Below are positions 7,750 through 15,642 of a DNA stretch of 64,000 bases, piece by piece; the stretch's first letter is position 1, and each line of letters begins with the position of its first letter. The translations under genes were made by a program, and so were the position numbers. The DNA is from Actinoalloteichus fjordicus (GTDB lineage Bacteria; Actinomycetota; Actinomycetes; Mycobacteriales; Pseudonocardiaceae), in NCBI RefSeq assembly GCF_001941625.1, contig NZ_CP016076.1:4304249-4368248 (forward strand), in the 5' to 3' direction. The notes beneath the pieces are model-generated. The model was not told the origin of the DNA and did no database searches. It worked only from the letters and a program-made list of their open reading frames with translations.

Positions 7750-9331
7750 CCGCGTCCTCCTCGTTCTTCTCGGCCGCCGTGCCAGGATCGTGGGCCAGCG
7801 CCGCGAGCAGTTCGGCGGTCGTACGCTGCTCGCCGACCAGCTCCCGCACCACTCCGCCGTCGTGCAGCACGACGATCCGGTCGGCGCCCTCGACCAGCTC
7901 CTCCATCTCGCTGGAGATCAGCACGACCGCCAGGCCCTGTTCGGCGAGTTCGTCGATGAGCGACTGCACCTCGCTCTTGGCGCCGACGTCGATGCCTCTG
8001 GTCGGCTCGTCCAGCAGGAACACCTTCGGCTCCGTGCACAGCCACCGGGCGATCAGCACCTTCTGCTGATTGCCGCCGGACAGCTCCCGCACGGGCTGGG
8101 CCGGGCTCGACGCCTTGATGTGCAGCCGGGCCATGAAGGTCGCCACCAGGGCGTCGACCCTCGACTCCGACACCAGGCCCAGCCGGGAGAGCCGGGGCAG
8201 CACGGCGAGCGCGATGTTCTCTCGGACCGAGAGGTCCGGGATGATCCCCTCGGCCTTGCGGTCCTCCGACAACAGGGCGATGCCCGCCCGCAGGGCATGG
8301 CCGACCGAGTTCGTGCGCACCTCCGCACCGCCGACCCGGACGGTGCCCGCCTCGCGCGGCAGCGCGCCGTAGACGGCCTGCACCGTCTCGGTGCGACCGG
8401 AGCCGAGCAGTCCGCCGAGGCCGACCACCTCGCCGGGGCGGACGGTCAGGCCGACGTCGTGCAGGCTGCCCCTGACCTGGACACCGGACGCCGTGAGCAC
8501 CGGCTCCCGGTCCTGTCGGTGGGTCTCGCCGAAGTCGGTGGCTCCGGTGCGGCGCACCTCCTCCAGGTCGCGGCCCAGCATGTGCGAGATGAGCGCCAGC
8601 CTGCTCAGGTCCGCCATCCGGCCGGTGTGCACCTGCCTGCCGTCGCGCAGGATGGTGACCCGGTCGCACAGCTCCCAGAGTTCGTCGAGCCGGTGCGAGA
8701 CGAAGACCAGACCCACGCCCGCGTCGCGCAGGGTGCGCGCGACGCCGAACAGGGTGGCGACCTCCTTGGCCTCCAGCGACGACGTCGGCTCGTCCATGAT
8801 CACCACGCGTGCCGAGACCGACATGGCCCGCGCCAGCGCCACCATCTGCTGGACGCCGAGGCCGAGCCTGCCGAGGTCGGAGCGGACGTCGACGTCGAGG
8901 CCGAGGGACTCGACCAAGGCGGCGGCCTCGCGGTTCATCCGCGCGACGTCGATGAGACCGAGCCGGGTCCTCGGCTCGCGACCGAGGAAGATGTTGCGGG
9001 CCACCGACAGCAGCGGCACCAGGTTGACCTCTTGGTAGATGGTGGAGATCCCGGCCCGCTGGGCGTCGGCGGGCCGGTGGAAGTCGACGGGGGCGCCCGC
9101 GAATCGGACCTCCCCTTCGTCGGGCGGATGGACGCCCGTCAGCACCTTGATCAGCGTGGACTTGCCCGCGCCGTTCTCGCCGACCAGGGCGTGGATCTCA
9201 CCGGCGGCAAGCCGGAAGTCGACACCGCGCAAGGCGCGCACGCCGCCGAACGACTTGGTGACGCCCTCGGTCTCCAGAACGGCGGCCGCCACGCGCTGCC
9301 GAGGCGGGTCGGTGCTGGTGGAGCTGCTCAC
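7742..9331 (-). CDS. ytfR: Sugar ABC transporter ATP-binding protein, YtfR-like (two ATPase domains)
   Basis: A 529-residue duplicated ABC ATPase of the RbsA/MglA/YtfR type. The first domain has Walker A GENGAGKSTLIK and Walker B VVIMDEPTSSL. The second has the degenerate loop LGGLLGSGRTE, signature LSGGNQQKV and Walker B VFLLDEPTRGIDVG. The second Walker A lacks the usual GKS, as is normal for this group, where only one site hydrolyses ATP well. The open frame extends upstream, but GTG 9331 follows GAGGAAGGA at good distance and gives the standard N-terminus. It powers sugar uptake with the two permeases that follow. Confidence 0.9.
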   Translation of the reverse strand: MSSSTSTDPPRQRVAAAVLETEGVTKSFGGVRALRGVDFRLAAGEIHALVGENGAGKSTLIKVLTGVHPPDEGEVRFAGAPVDFHRPADAQRAGISTIYQEVNLVPLLSVARNIFLGREPRTRLGLIDVARMNREAAALVESLGLDVDVRSDLGRLGLGVQQMVALARAMSVSARVVIMDEPTSSLEAKEVATLFGVARTLRDAGVGLVFVSHRLDELWELCDRVTILRDGRQVHTGRMADLSRLALISHMLGRDLEEVRRTGATDFGETHRQDREPVLTASGVQVRGSLHDVGLTVRPGEVVGLGGLLGSGRTETVQAVYGALPREAGTVRVGGAEVRTNSVGHALRAGIALLSEDRKAEGIIPDLSVRENIALAVLPRLSRLGLVSESRVDALVATFMARLHIKASSPAQPVRELSGGNQQKVLIARWLCTEPKVFLLDEPTRGIDVGAKSEVQSLIDELAEQGLAVVLISSEMEELVEGADRIVVLHDGGVVRELVGEQRTTAELLAALAHDPGTAAEKNEEDAGD

Positions 9332-9416
9332 GACGACGTCCTTCCTCGCGTGGGCCGTCGCCGACGCGGTCTGGCGATGCAGACCGCGTCGGCGGCTGAA
9401 GGCGGGATGGACTCGG

Positions 9417-10502
9417 TCAGAACGCGTTGCCGAGGTCGGCCTCGGCGTTCTCGCTGTCGTACTGGTCGTCCTCGATGATGACGTCCTCGGGGATCGTCTC
9501 ACCGTCGTAGAACCGCTGCGCGGTCTCGAAGGCAAGCGGGCCGAACCGGGGGTTGGACTCGATCACCGCGTTGATCTGGCCGTCCACGATGGCCTGCACC
9601 GCGTTGCGGGTGCCGTCGATCGAGACGATCGTGACGTCGACGCCGGGCTGGAGCCCGGCCGACTGCACGGCGGTGACGGCGCCGAGCGCCATCTCGTCGT
9701 TGTGGGCGTAGATCGCGGTGATGTCCGGGTTGGACTGCAACAGCTGCTCCGCCACGGCCTGGCCCTCGTCACGGGCGAAGTTGGCGGTCTGCTCCGCGAC
9801 GATCTCCAGGCCGGGGTGCTCGGCCTCGACCTGGTCCTTGAACCCGGCGTTGCGGTCGTCGGTGACGTTGTTGCCCGAGGAGCCGAGCAGGATCGCGACC
9901 TGTGCCTCGCCGCCTGCGGCCTCGCTCATCGCGTCCGCCGCGCGGGCGCCCTGATCGTAGAAGTCCGAGCCGAGGAAGGCGACATAGTCCTCGCAGGGGG
10001 TGTTGGTCACCTTGCGGTCGATGGTGATCACCGGAACGCCCGCGGCCTTGGCCGCGTCCAGCGCCGGATCGAGTCCGTCGGAGTTGACCGGAGCCACCAG
10101 GAGCAGTTCCACGCCCCGGTTGAGCAGGTCCTGGATGTCGGCGATCTGCTTGGGCAGCTCGTTGTCGGCGTTGGTGACTAGCAGCTCGCCCACCCCGACC
10201 TCGTCGGCGGCCGCGCGGATCGACTCGGTCTCCGCCGCGCGGAAGGCCGCCGTGTCCGGTTCGGACTGGGAGAAGCCGACCACGGCGCCCTCCAGTTCGA
10301 GCGGCTCCGCGCCGTACTGCTCCAGCGTGCAGCCCTCGCCGGTGTCCTCGGTGTCGCGGACGACCTGGCCGTCGCCGCCCCCGGTGGAGGCCGACGACGC
10401 GGCATCGTCCTCCCCGGTGTTGGTGCAGCCCGTCAACACGATTCCTGCCGCCGCGACCGCGGCGAACAGCCGCCGCGACCGCAGAACTCCTGTGCGTGTC
10501 AT
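9417..10502 (-). CDS. ytfQ: Sugar ABC transporter substrate-binding lipoprotein, YtfQ-like
   Basis: A 361-residue periplasmic-binding-protein-like lipoprotein. The signal peptide MTRTGVLRSRRLFAAVAAAG ends in lipobox LTGC, with the lipidated Cys near residue 26. A Ser/Gly linker follows, then a type I binding fold (VGFSQSEPDTAAFRAAETES, AAGVPVITIDRKV, YAHNDEMALGAV). VITIDR and NDEMA are typical of galactofuranose, ribose and xylose binding proteins. ATG 10502 sits behind GGAGTTCGGC. It is the first gene of the importer operon and probably carries the regulated promoter. The ligand is not provable from sequence. Confidence 0.9.
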   Translation of the reverse strand: MTRTGVLRSRRLFAAVAAAGIVLTGCTNTGEDDAASSASTGGGDGQVVRDTEDTGEGCTLEQYGAEPLELEGAVVGFSQSEPDTAAFRAAETESIRAAADEVGVGELLVTNADNELPKQIADIQDLLNRGVELLLVAPVNSDGLDPALDAAKAAGVPVITIDRKVTNTPCEDYVAFLGSDFYDQGARAADAMSEAAGGEAQVAILLGSSGNNVTDDRNAGFKDQVEAEHPGLEIVAEQTANFARDEGQAVAEQLLQSNPDITAIYAHNDEMALGAVTAVQSAGLQPGVDVTIVSIDGTRNAVQAIVDGQINAVIESNPRFGPLAFETAQRFYDGETIPEDVIIEDDQYDSENAEADLGNAF

Positions 10503-10862
10503 GCCGAACTCCTTGTTGCCGGGGCCACCACGTCGTGTCCGTCGGTGATGCCAATCACACGATTTCCCCAACGATCAAACATGATCGAACATCTTCCTGC
10601 AACAATTCTTTGACACGAAACAACAACGGCTGGTCAGTCCTGTCCTGAATGATCGACTTCGACCGGACGACTCGGACATTCGGCCGTAATCACTAGGACA
10701 TTTCGCCCCTTTTCCGGAAATACCGGGGCGATGACGGCGGCGGTGTCCGGACGGCGGGGATCGACGACGTGGCCGAGTCAGGACCGGGCACACCTGCCTC
10801 GGGCGGGAGCCGAAGAACGGCCCCCGCCCGAGATGTCGCGTGCTACCTGCGGTGCTGTCTGA
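10503..10862. promoter_or_regulatory. Promoter/operator region of the sugar importer operon
   Basis: This intergenic region is AT-richer than its surroundings between 10545 and 10720. On the minus strand, 10571-10592 contains two direct copies of TGTTYGATC spaced 11 bases apart. A related ATGATCGA lies at 10649-10656. TGTTCG half-sites are known for DeoR/GlpR-type regulators, and a DeoR-family gene lies at 13690. A similar sequence occurs in front of that gene. The left boundary is the start of the YtfQ-like gene; the right part holds the GH2 terminator. Confidence 0.55.
10798..10832 (-). terminator. Hairpin downstream of the GH2 gene
   Basis: CTCGGGCGGG (10798-10807) pairs perfectly with CCCGCCCGAG (10823-10832) over a 15-base loop, about 30 bases after the GH2 stop codon. 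Confidence 0.6.
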
Positions 10863-13400
10863 TCAGTGCCGGTAGGTGGCGGCCAGCTCGGCCACCTCCT
10901 CGTCCGACAGTGCCCGGTCGAAGACCCGTGCGTCGTCGACGGCGCCGTTCAGGCGGTCGACCGACTGGCCGCCGTACTGGCCGCGCCCGATCACCGTGTT
11001 TCCGGTGGACTCCGCAGCCGTGCAGGCATTCTGGCTGTCGACCTTCTCACCGTCGACGAACAGGGCGAGGGTGCCCGCCTGTGCGTCGCGGACGCCGGTC
11101 AGGTGGTACCAGCGGCCCGGCTCCGGCTTCTCCGGCGACAGGGCGCGCAGTCCGATGAAGCTCATCGCCCAGCGCTGGTCCTGCCCGGAGTACTGGAGGA
11201 AGAAGGCGCTCTCCCGGCCGGTGTCCTGGCTGACCACCGTCTGGAAGCCGTCGCCCGCCTCGTTCAGCTTCGCCCAGGCCGCGACGCTGTAGCTGCCCGC
11301 CGTGTCGATCAACGCGGCGCCGGTGTCGGCCTGGCCCGCCCCGTCGAACGCGACCGCGCCGCCTTCGACGCCCTCGGTCCACTCCGCCCCGGTGAGCGTC
11401 GCGTGCGCCTCGCCGACCGCGTCGGCCGCCGTGGTGCCGGTGCCCTCGTCGAACTTGTAGGCGTTGACGCCGTCGGTGCCCGGCGTGCCGGGGTCCGGCT
11501 CGCCGCCCCCGCCGCCGCCGGTCCCGTCCGCCGAGCGGATGATCGCCTCGTTGATCTCCCTGACCTGGGCGAAGTCCATCTTCTCCACCTGCCGGTCATA
11601 GGTGAAGAAGCCGTTGACCTCGTGCTCGACGTCGGTGATCTGGGTGTAGATCGCCCCGCTGATCGCGCAGCTCGCCGCGCCCTCCAGGACGTCCTGCTGG
11701 TTCTCGACATAGCGTCGGGTCAGTGTCTCGGAGTCGGGGGTCATCTCGTAGGCGTGGCCGTCGCCGAACCACATGTGGCCCTCGACCTCCAGGCCGAAGC
11801 CGCCGTGCTCACCGTCCATCGACACCCGAGTCTCGTCCGGGGTCGGCAGCGCGGGACCGACGTAGGCGTGCCAGTCGATGACGTCGCCCTTGCCGGAGTC
11901 GCCCAGGGAGGCACAGCAGTTCACGCCGCTGTGCGCGTTGACCAGCCGCGTCGGGTCCTGCGCCTTGACCTCTTCTGCGATCCGGCCGGTGGCCTCCTGC
12001 GACCACTCGCCCCAGCCCTCGTTGAACGGCACCCAGCCGATGACCGAGGTCCAGTTCTTCTTCTGCTCGACCAGTTCGTGCAGTTCGGCCTCGAACTGCG
12101 CCCCCGCCTCGGCGGGCGGCCTGCCGCCGGTCCGCATCGACGGCATGTCCTGCCAGACCAGCAGGCCGAGCCGGTCGGCGTGGTAGTACCAGCGGTCGGG
12201 CTCGGTCTTGATGTGCTTGCGGACCGTGTTGAAGCCGAGGACCTTGTGCTGCTCGAGGTCGAAGGCCAGCGCCTCGTCGGTCGGCGCGGTGTAGATGCCG
12301 TCCGGCCAGTAGCCCTGGTCCAGCGTGGACATGTGGAAGAGGATCTCGCCGTTGAGCGTCATCCGCAGTCGGCCGTCCTCGCCCTCGGCCATGCCGATCT
12401 CCCGCATGCCGAAGTACGAGTCCACCCGGTCCACCGGCCGCCTGCCGTCCTTGAGGACCACCTCGAGGTCGTAGAGGAACGGCGAGTCGGGCGACCAGGT
12501 CTTGGTGTCGGGGACGGGAAGCGCGATGGGCTCGTCCGCGGCGCCCTGCGTGCGACTCACCGTGCGGCGGCCGTCCTTGACGATCGCCTCGACGGTCAGG
12601 CCCTCGGCGTCGCCGCCGGTGTTCACCGTCAGCCCCAGGGTGGACGACTCCAGGTCCGGGACCATGTCGAGCGTCTCGACGTGTCCGACCGGCACCGGCT
12701 CCATCCACACCGTCTGCCAGATTCCGGAGGCGCCCTCGTAGAAGATGCCCTCGTCGGGCACCAGCCGCTGCTTGCCGACCGGTTGCCACGTCGCGTCGGT
12801 GAGGTCCTCGACCCCGACGACGATCTCCTGCGGGCCTCGGCCGGTCAGCGCGTCGGTGACGTCGGCGGAGAACGCGCCGAAGCCGCCCCGGTGGGTGGCC
12901 ACCTCCTGGCCGTTCACGTAGACGACTGCGTCGTAGTCCACCGCTCCGAAGTGGAGCTTCAGGGCGTTCGACGAGCCGACGCGCCAGCCGCGCGGGACCT
13001 CGAACGTCCGCCGGTACCACATGCGGTCTTCGTGGCGTTCGATCCCGGAGAGGACCGACTCGGTGGGATAGGGCACCAGGATGCGCTCGTCGAGCGTCTG
13101 ACCGAAGGGCGGTTCCTCGCCTTCGGCGGCGCCCGCGAACTCCCAGATGCCGTTGAGGTTCTCCCAGTTCCGCCTGGTGAGCTGTGGTCTCGGGTACTCC
13201 GGCAGCGCGTTGTCCGGCGAGACCTCGGCGGTCCAGGGCGTGGGCAGTCTCGGCTCGCCCATCTGCCAGTCCTCGGGGTTCTGGGCCGACGCGACGGGGG
13301 AGACCACCGCCGTCGCCAACAGTGCGGACAACAACAGTGCGCCTGCGGAAACGGAGCTACGTCGTCTGTGCCGTCGTTTCGACGGTCCGGGAGGAGTCAA
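10863..13400 (-). CDS. Secreted GH2 glycoside hydrolase with C-terminal LamG-like domain
   Basis: About 845 residues. A signal peptide (RRHRRRSSVSAGALLLSALL... ending VASA) is followed by a GH2 sugar-binding domain, an immunoglobulin-like domain and the catalytic barrel. The acid/base Glu is in FNEGWGEW (~E461) and the nucleophile Glu in DGEHGGFG (~E531). A Gly-rich linker (GGGGGGEPDPGTPG) leads to a concanavalin-like LamG domain (~655-845; SYSVAAWAKLNEAG, WYHLTGVRDAQAGTLALFVDG). GH2 members include beta-galactosidase, beta-glucuronidase and beta-mannosidase; the LamG part probably binds polysaccharide. TTG 13400 is chosen because AGAAGGG precedes it and the signal peptide follows directly; the longer frame to 13508 adds an unlikely 36 residues. 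Confidence 0.85.
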   Translation of the reverse strand: MTPPGPSKRRHRRRSSVSAGALLLSALLATAVVSPVASAQNPEDWQMGEPRLPTPWTAEVSPDNALPEYPRPQLTRRNWENLNGIWEFAGAAEGEEPPFGQTLDERILVPYPTESVLSGIERHEDRMWYRRTFEVPRGWRVGSSNALKLHFGAVDYDAVVYVNGQEVATHRGGFGAFSADVTDALTGRGPQEIVVGVEDLTDATWQPVGKQRLVPDEGIFYEGASGIWQTVWMEPVPVGHVETLDMVPDLESSTLGLTVNTGGDAEGLTVEAIVKDGRRTVSRTQGAADEPIALPVPDTKTWSPDSPFLYDLEVVLKDGRRPVDRVDSYFGMREIGMAEGEDGRLRMTLNGEILFHMSTLDQGYWPDGIYTAPTDEALAFDLEQHKVLGFNTVRKHIKTEPDRWYYHADRLGLLVWQDMPSMRTGGRPPAEAGAQFEAELHELVEQKKNWTSVIGWVPFNEGWGEWSQEATGRIAEEVKAQDPTRLVNAHSGVNCCASLGDSGKGDVIDWHAYVGPALPTPDETRVSMDGEHGGFGLEVEGHMWFGDGHAYEMTPDSETLTRRYVENQQDVLEGAASCAISGAIYTQITDVEHEVNGFFTYDRQVEKMDFAQVREINEAIIRSADGTGGGGGGEPDPGTPGTDGVNAYKFDEGTGTTAADAVGEAHATLTGAEWTEGVEGGAVAFDGAGQADTGAALIDTAGSYSVAAWAKLNEAGDGFQTVVSQDTGRESAFFLQYSGQDQRWAMSFIGLRALSPEKPEPGRWYHLTGVRDAQAGTLALFVDGEKVDSQNACTAAESTGNTVIGRGQYGGQSVDRLNGAVDDARVFDRALSDEEVAELAATYRH

Positions 13401-13542
13401 GGTCGAACACCCTTCTAGACCGGTCGCCACACCAATGCAGGGCAGGCATGGTGACGCTGGGGACGTCGAATTCACGCCCACCACACTCGGGCGCGTGATC
13501 CATTTCACACATGTGACGATCGTATGTCAACGATCACCATCA

Positions 13543-13558
13543 AGTTCGATCAGATTTC
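13543..13558 (+). promoter_or_regulatory. Putative DeoR operator between GH2 and deoR genes
   Basis: AGTTCGATCAGATTTC resembles the importer-promoter site (TGTTCGATCATGTTTG read on the minus strand): the GTTCGATCA core and the TTT at the same distance agree. It lies between the divergent GH2 and DeoR genes and could regulate both. Confidence 0.45.
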
Positions 13559-13689
13559 AACAGGACGATGCCCAGAACAGGCGGGCAAACACACAGTCTC
13601 GATCAAGAATGCCCACCGACGTGCTTGACTGATAGCGACACCGAGCGGAGGCTCCCGACTCGGCGCTTCCGAACGAAAGAGGACACGCA

Positions 13690-14493
13690 GTGCTCGCAGC
13701 CGAGAGGCAGGCACACATTCTCGAAGAGGTCCAGCGACGCGGCGCGGTGCGCGTGAGCGAGCTGTCGCAGCTGCTCAACGTCTCCGACATGACGATCCGG
13801 CGCGATCTCGACATCCTCGCCGCCCACCACCGGCTCGACAAGGTGCACGGCGGCGCCACGGTTCGTCGTGCGCCCAGCACCGAGGAGCCGGGTTTCGAGG
13901 CGAAATGGGTGCAGCAGACCTCGGAGAAGCAGGCCATCGCGGCGGAGGCGGCCAGTCTGATCAGCCCCGGATCGGCCATCGGCCTGTCGGCCGGGACGAC
14001 CACCTGGACGCTGGCACGGCTGTTGTGGGAGATCCCCGACCTGACGGTGGTCACGAACTCGATGCGCATCGCGGGCGTGCTGCACGGTTCCGGCCCCACC
14101 GCGCCCAACGTCGTCCTCACCGGCGGCGTGCGGACGCCCTCGGACGCCCTGGTCGGCCCGGTCGCGGTGTCGACGCTGCAGATGCTGCACCTGGACGTCG
14201 TGTTCCTCGGCGTGCACGGGATGGACTCCCAAGCCGGTTTCACCACCCCGAACCTGCTGGAGGCCGACACCGATCGAGCATTGATCGCCGCCGGTCGCAG
14301 GCTCGTCGTCCTGGCTGATCACACCAAGTGGGGCACCGTGGGAATCAGCACGATCGCCCGACTGGAACAGGCCGACGTGCTCATCACCGACGACCAGCTG
14401 GGCAGCGGAGCGCAACAGTCCCTCCGGGAGGCGGTCGGGGAGCTTCGCGTGACCCGGTCGCGGTCCGGCGACGAGGAGGAGGACGCGGTCTGA
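13690..14493 (+). CDS. DeoR/GlpR-family sugar-responsive repressor
   Basis: A 267-residue regulator. Residues 1-57 are a DeoR helix-turn-helix (RQAHILEEVQRRGAVRVSEL, then LNVSDMTIRRDLDILAAHH). The remainder is the sugar-phosphate-sensing DeoR domain (IGLSAGTTTWTLARLL, VVTNSMRIAGVL, GVHGMDSQAGFTTPNLLEA, VVLADHTKWG). GTG 13690 follows AGAGGACACGCA. Family members bind a phosphorylated sugar and release DNA. Its position between glycosidase genes, and shared operator-like sites, suggest control of GH2 and the YtfQRT/YjfF-like importer. The inducer is unknown. Confidence 0.9.
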   Translation: MLAAERQAHILEEVQRRGAVRVSELSQLLNVSDMTIRRDLDILAAHHRLDKVHGGATVRRAPSTEEPGFEAKWVQQTSEKQAIAAEAASLISPGSAIGLSAGTTTWTLARLLWEIPDLTVVTNSMRIAGVLHGSGPTAPNVVLTGGVRTPSDALVGPVAVSTLQMLHLDVVFLGVHGMDSQAGFTTPNLLEADTDRALIAAGRRLVVLADHTKWGTVGISTIARLEQADVLITDDQLGSGAQQSLREAVGELRVTRSRSGDEEEDAV

Positions 14494-14803
14494 CCTCGGC
14501 GGCGGAGGGCGTACATGGAGTGTGCCCACCCGACCGAAGCGCGCGGACGGATCGTGCGGCCAGGCGGTGAACGCCTTCGCGGTCGCCGCGTTCGACGCCG
14601 GGTGTGGCGATGGTCCGCCCCGACGACGAGCCCCCGGCCCGCGACAGACTCACGGGACGCTCCACGCAGCGCCGGGGTCGTCACGACGGCGGCCGGCCAC
14701 GCCCCGCTGTGTGGTCCTGTTCGTTCGGACCGACCCGGACACGAGGCCTGCGGCGGCACGGCACCGTCCGCCTTGGTCGGCACGGCGACGATTTGGAGTG
14801 GCC

Positions 14804-14843
14804 GGACGGGCCCTCGACCCCGACCGAATCCGAGGGCCCGTCC
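14804..14843. terminator. Bidirectional terminator between deoR and GH16 genes
   Basis: A perfect 13-bp stem, GGACGGGCCCTCG (14804-14816) and CGAGGGCCCGTCC (14831-14843), has a 14-base loop just after the GH16 stop and downstream of the convergent DeoR gene. The rest of 14494-14803 shows nothing I recognise. Confidence 0.65.
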
Positions 14844-14847
14844 CCGT

Positions 14848-15642
14848 TCAGGCGGCGCTCCGGCCGATGTAGACGTCGCGCGCGCGGTAGTGGGTGTCGC
14901 CGCCGGGGCCGGGCGAGCCCGCCGAGCCCTCCATCTGGAGATTGATGATCACCCAGAGGGGCTGGTTCACGAAGCCTGCCGCGCGGTGCTGGGCGACCCA
15001 CTGACCGTCCAGGTAGTAGTGGATGTCGACGTCGGTGGCGTTGACCTTGGTGATCCACGCCCGATACTCGTGCCAGCTCCCCGGCGAGGCGACGTCGACG
15101 ATGGTGGTGGAGACGTCGGAGGCGCTGCGGAAGGTGTTGAACCAGTTCCTGGCGTTGCCCTTGTACTCGAGGATGTCGCTCTCCGGCGGCCAGCTGTTCA
15201 CGCCGGTCAGCCAGAAGGCGGGCCAGGTGCCTCTGGTGGACGGCGCCTGAAACTCGCCGCGTACCTCGTAGGACGGGTACCGGTCGTTGACGATGATGTG
15301 GTCCTTGGCGTGCACCGCGCCCGAGTGGTACCGAATCGGCAGATACGGATCGGCGCTGCTGTTGCCCTCGTCCCAGTTGATGCGGGTCGCCTTGAGGTTC
15401 AGGACGCCGCCGTCGAGCCACACGTGGTTGTGGTCGGTCGGGCTGCCGTACATCCGGGCGGTGCCGTTGTGATCCGATCCCCACGGGTAGCCGTAGTTCC
15501 ATTCGGACTCCAGGGCGGCATAACTGCCGAAGGAGCCGCTCACCACGTGCTCCCAGGCCGCGTCCTCGGCCGCGACGGAACCGGCGGTGCTGGTCAACCC
15601 GGCGGTCAGGGCAAGGGCGAGCAATCCGATTCTGATGCGCAT
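14848..15642 (-). CDS. Secreted GH16 endo-glycanase
   Basis: A 264-residue secreted glycosidase. A Sec-type signal peptide (MRIRIGLLALALTAGLTSTAG, cleavage after SVAA) precedes a single GH16 beta-jelly-roll. The catalytic signature E-x-D-x-x-E appears as PPESDILEY (E154 nucleophile, D156, E159 acid/base). TWPAFWLTG in front and PLWVIINLQMEGSAG behind are family landmarks. GH16 enzymes cleave beta-1,3/1,4-glucans, agarose, porphyran or xyloglucan; the sub-specificity cannot be read safely. The neighbouring GH2 enzyme, DeoR regulator and sugar importer suggest extracellular polysaccharide breakdown feeding the importer. Confidence 0.85.
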   Translation of the reverse strand: MRIRIGLLALALTAGLTSTAGSVAAEDAAWEHVVSGSFGSYAALESEWNYGYPWGSDHNGTARMYGSPTDHNHVWLDGGVLNLKATRINWDEGNSSADPYLPIRYHSGAVHAKDHIIVNDRYPSYEVRGEFQAPSTRGTWPAFWLTGVNSWPPESDILEYKGNARNWFNTFRSASDVSTTIVDVASPGSWHEYRAWITKVNATDVDIHYYLDGQWVAQHRAAGFVNQPLWVIINLQMEGSAGSPGPGGDTHYRARDVYIGRSAA

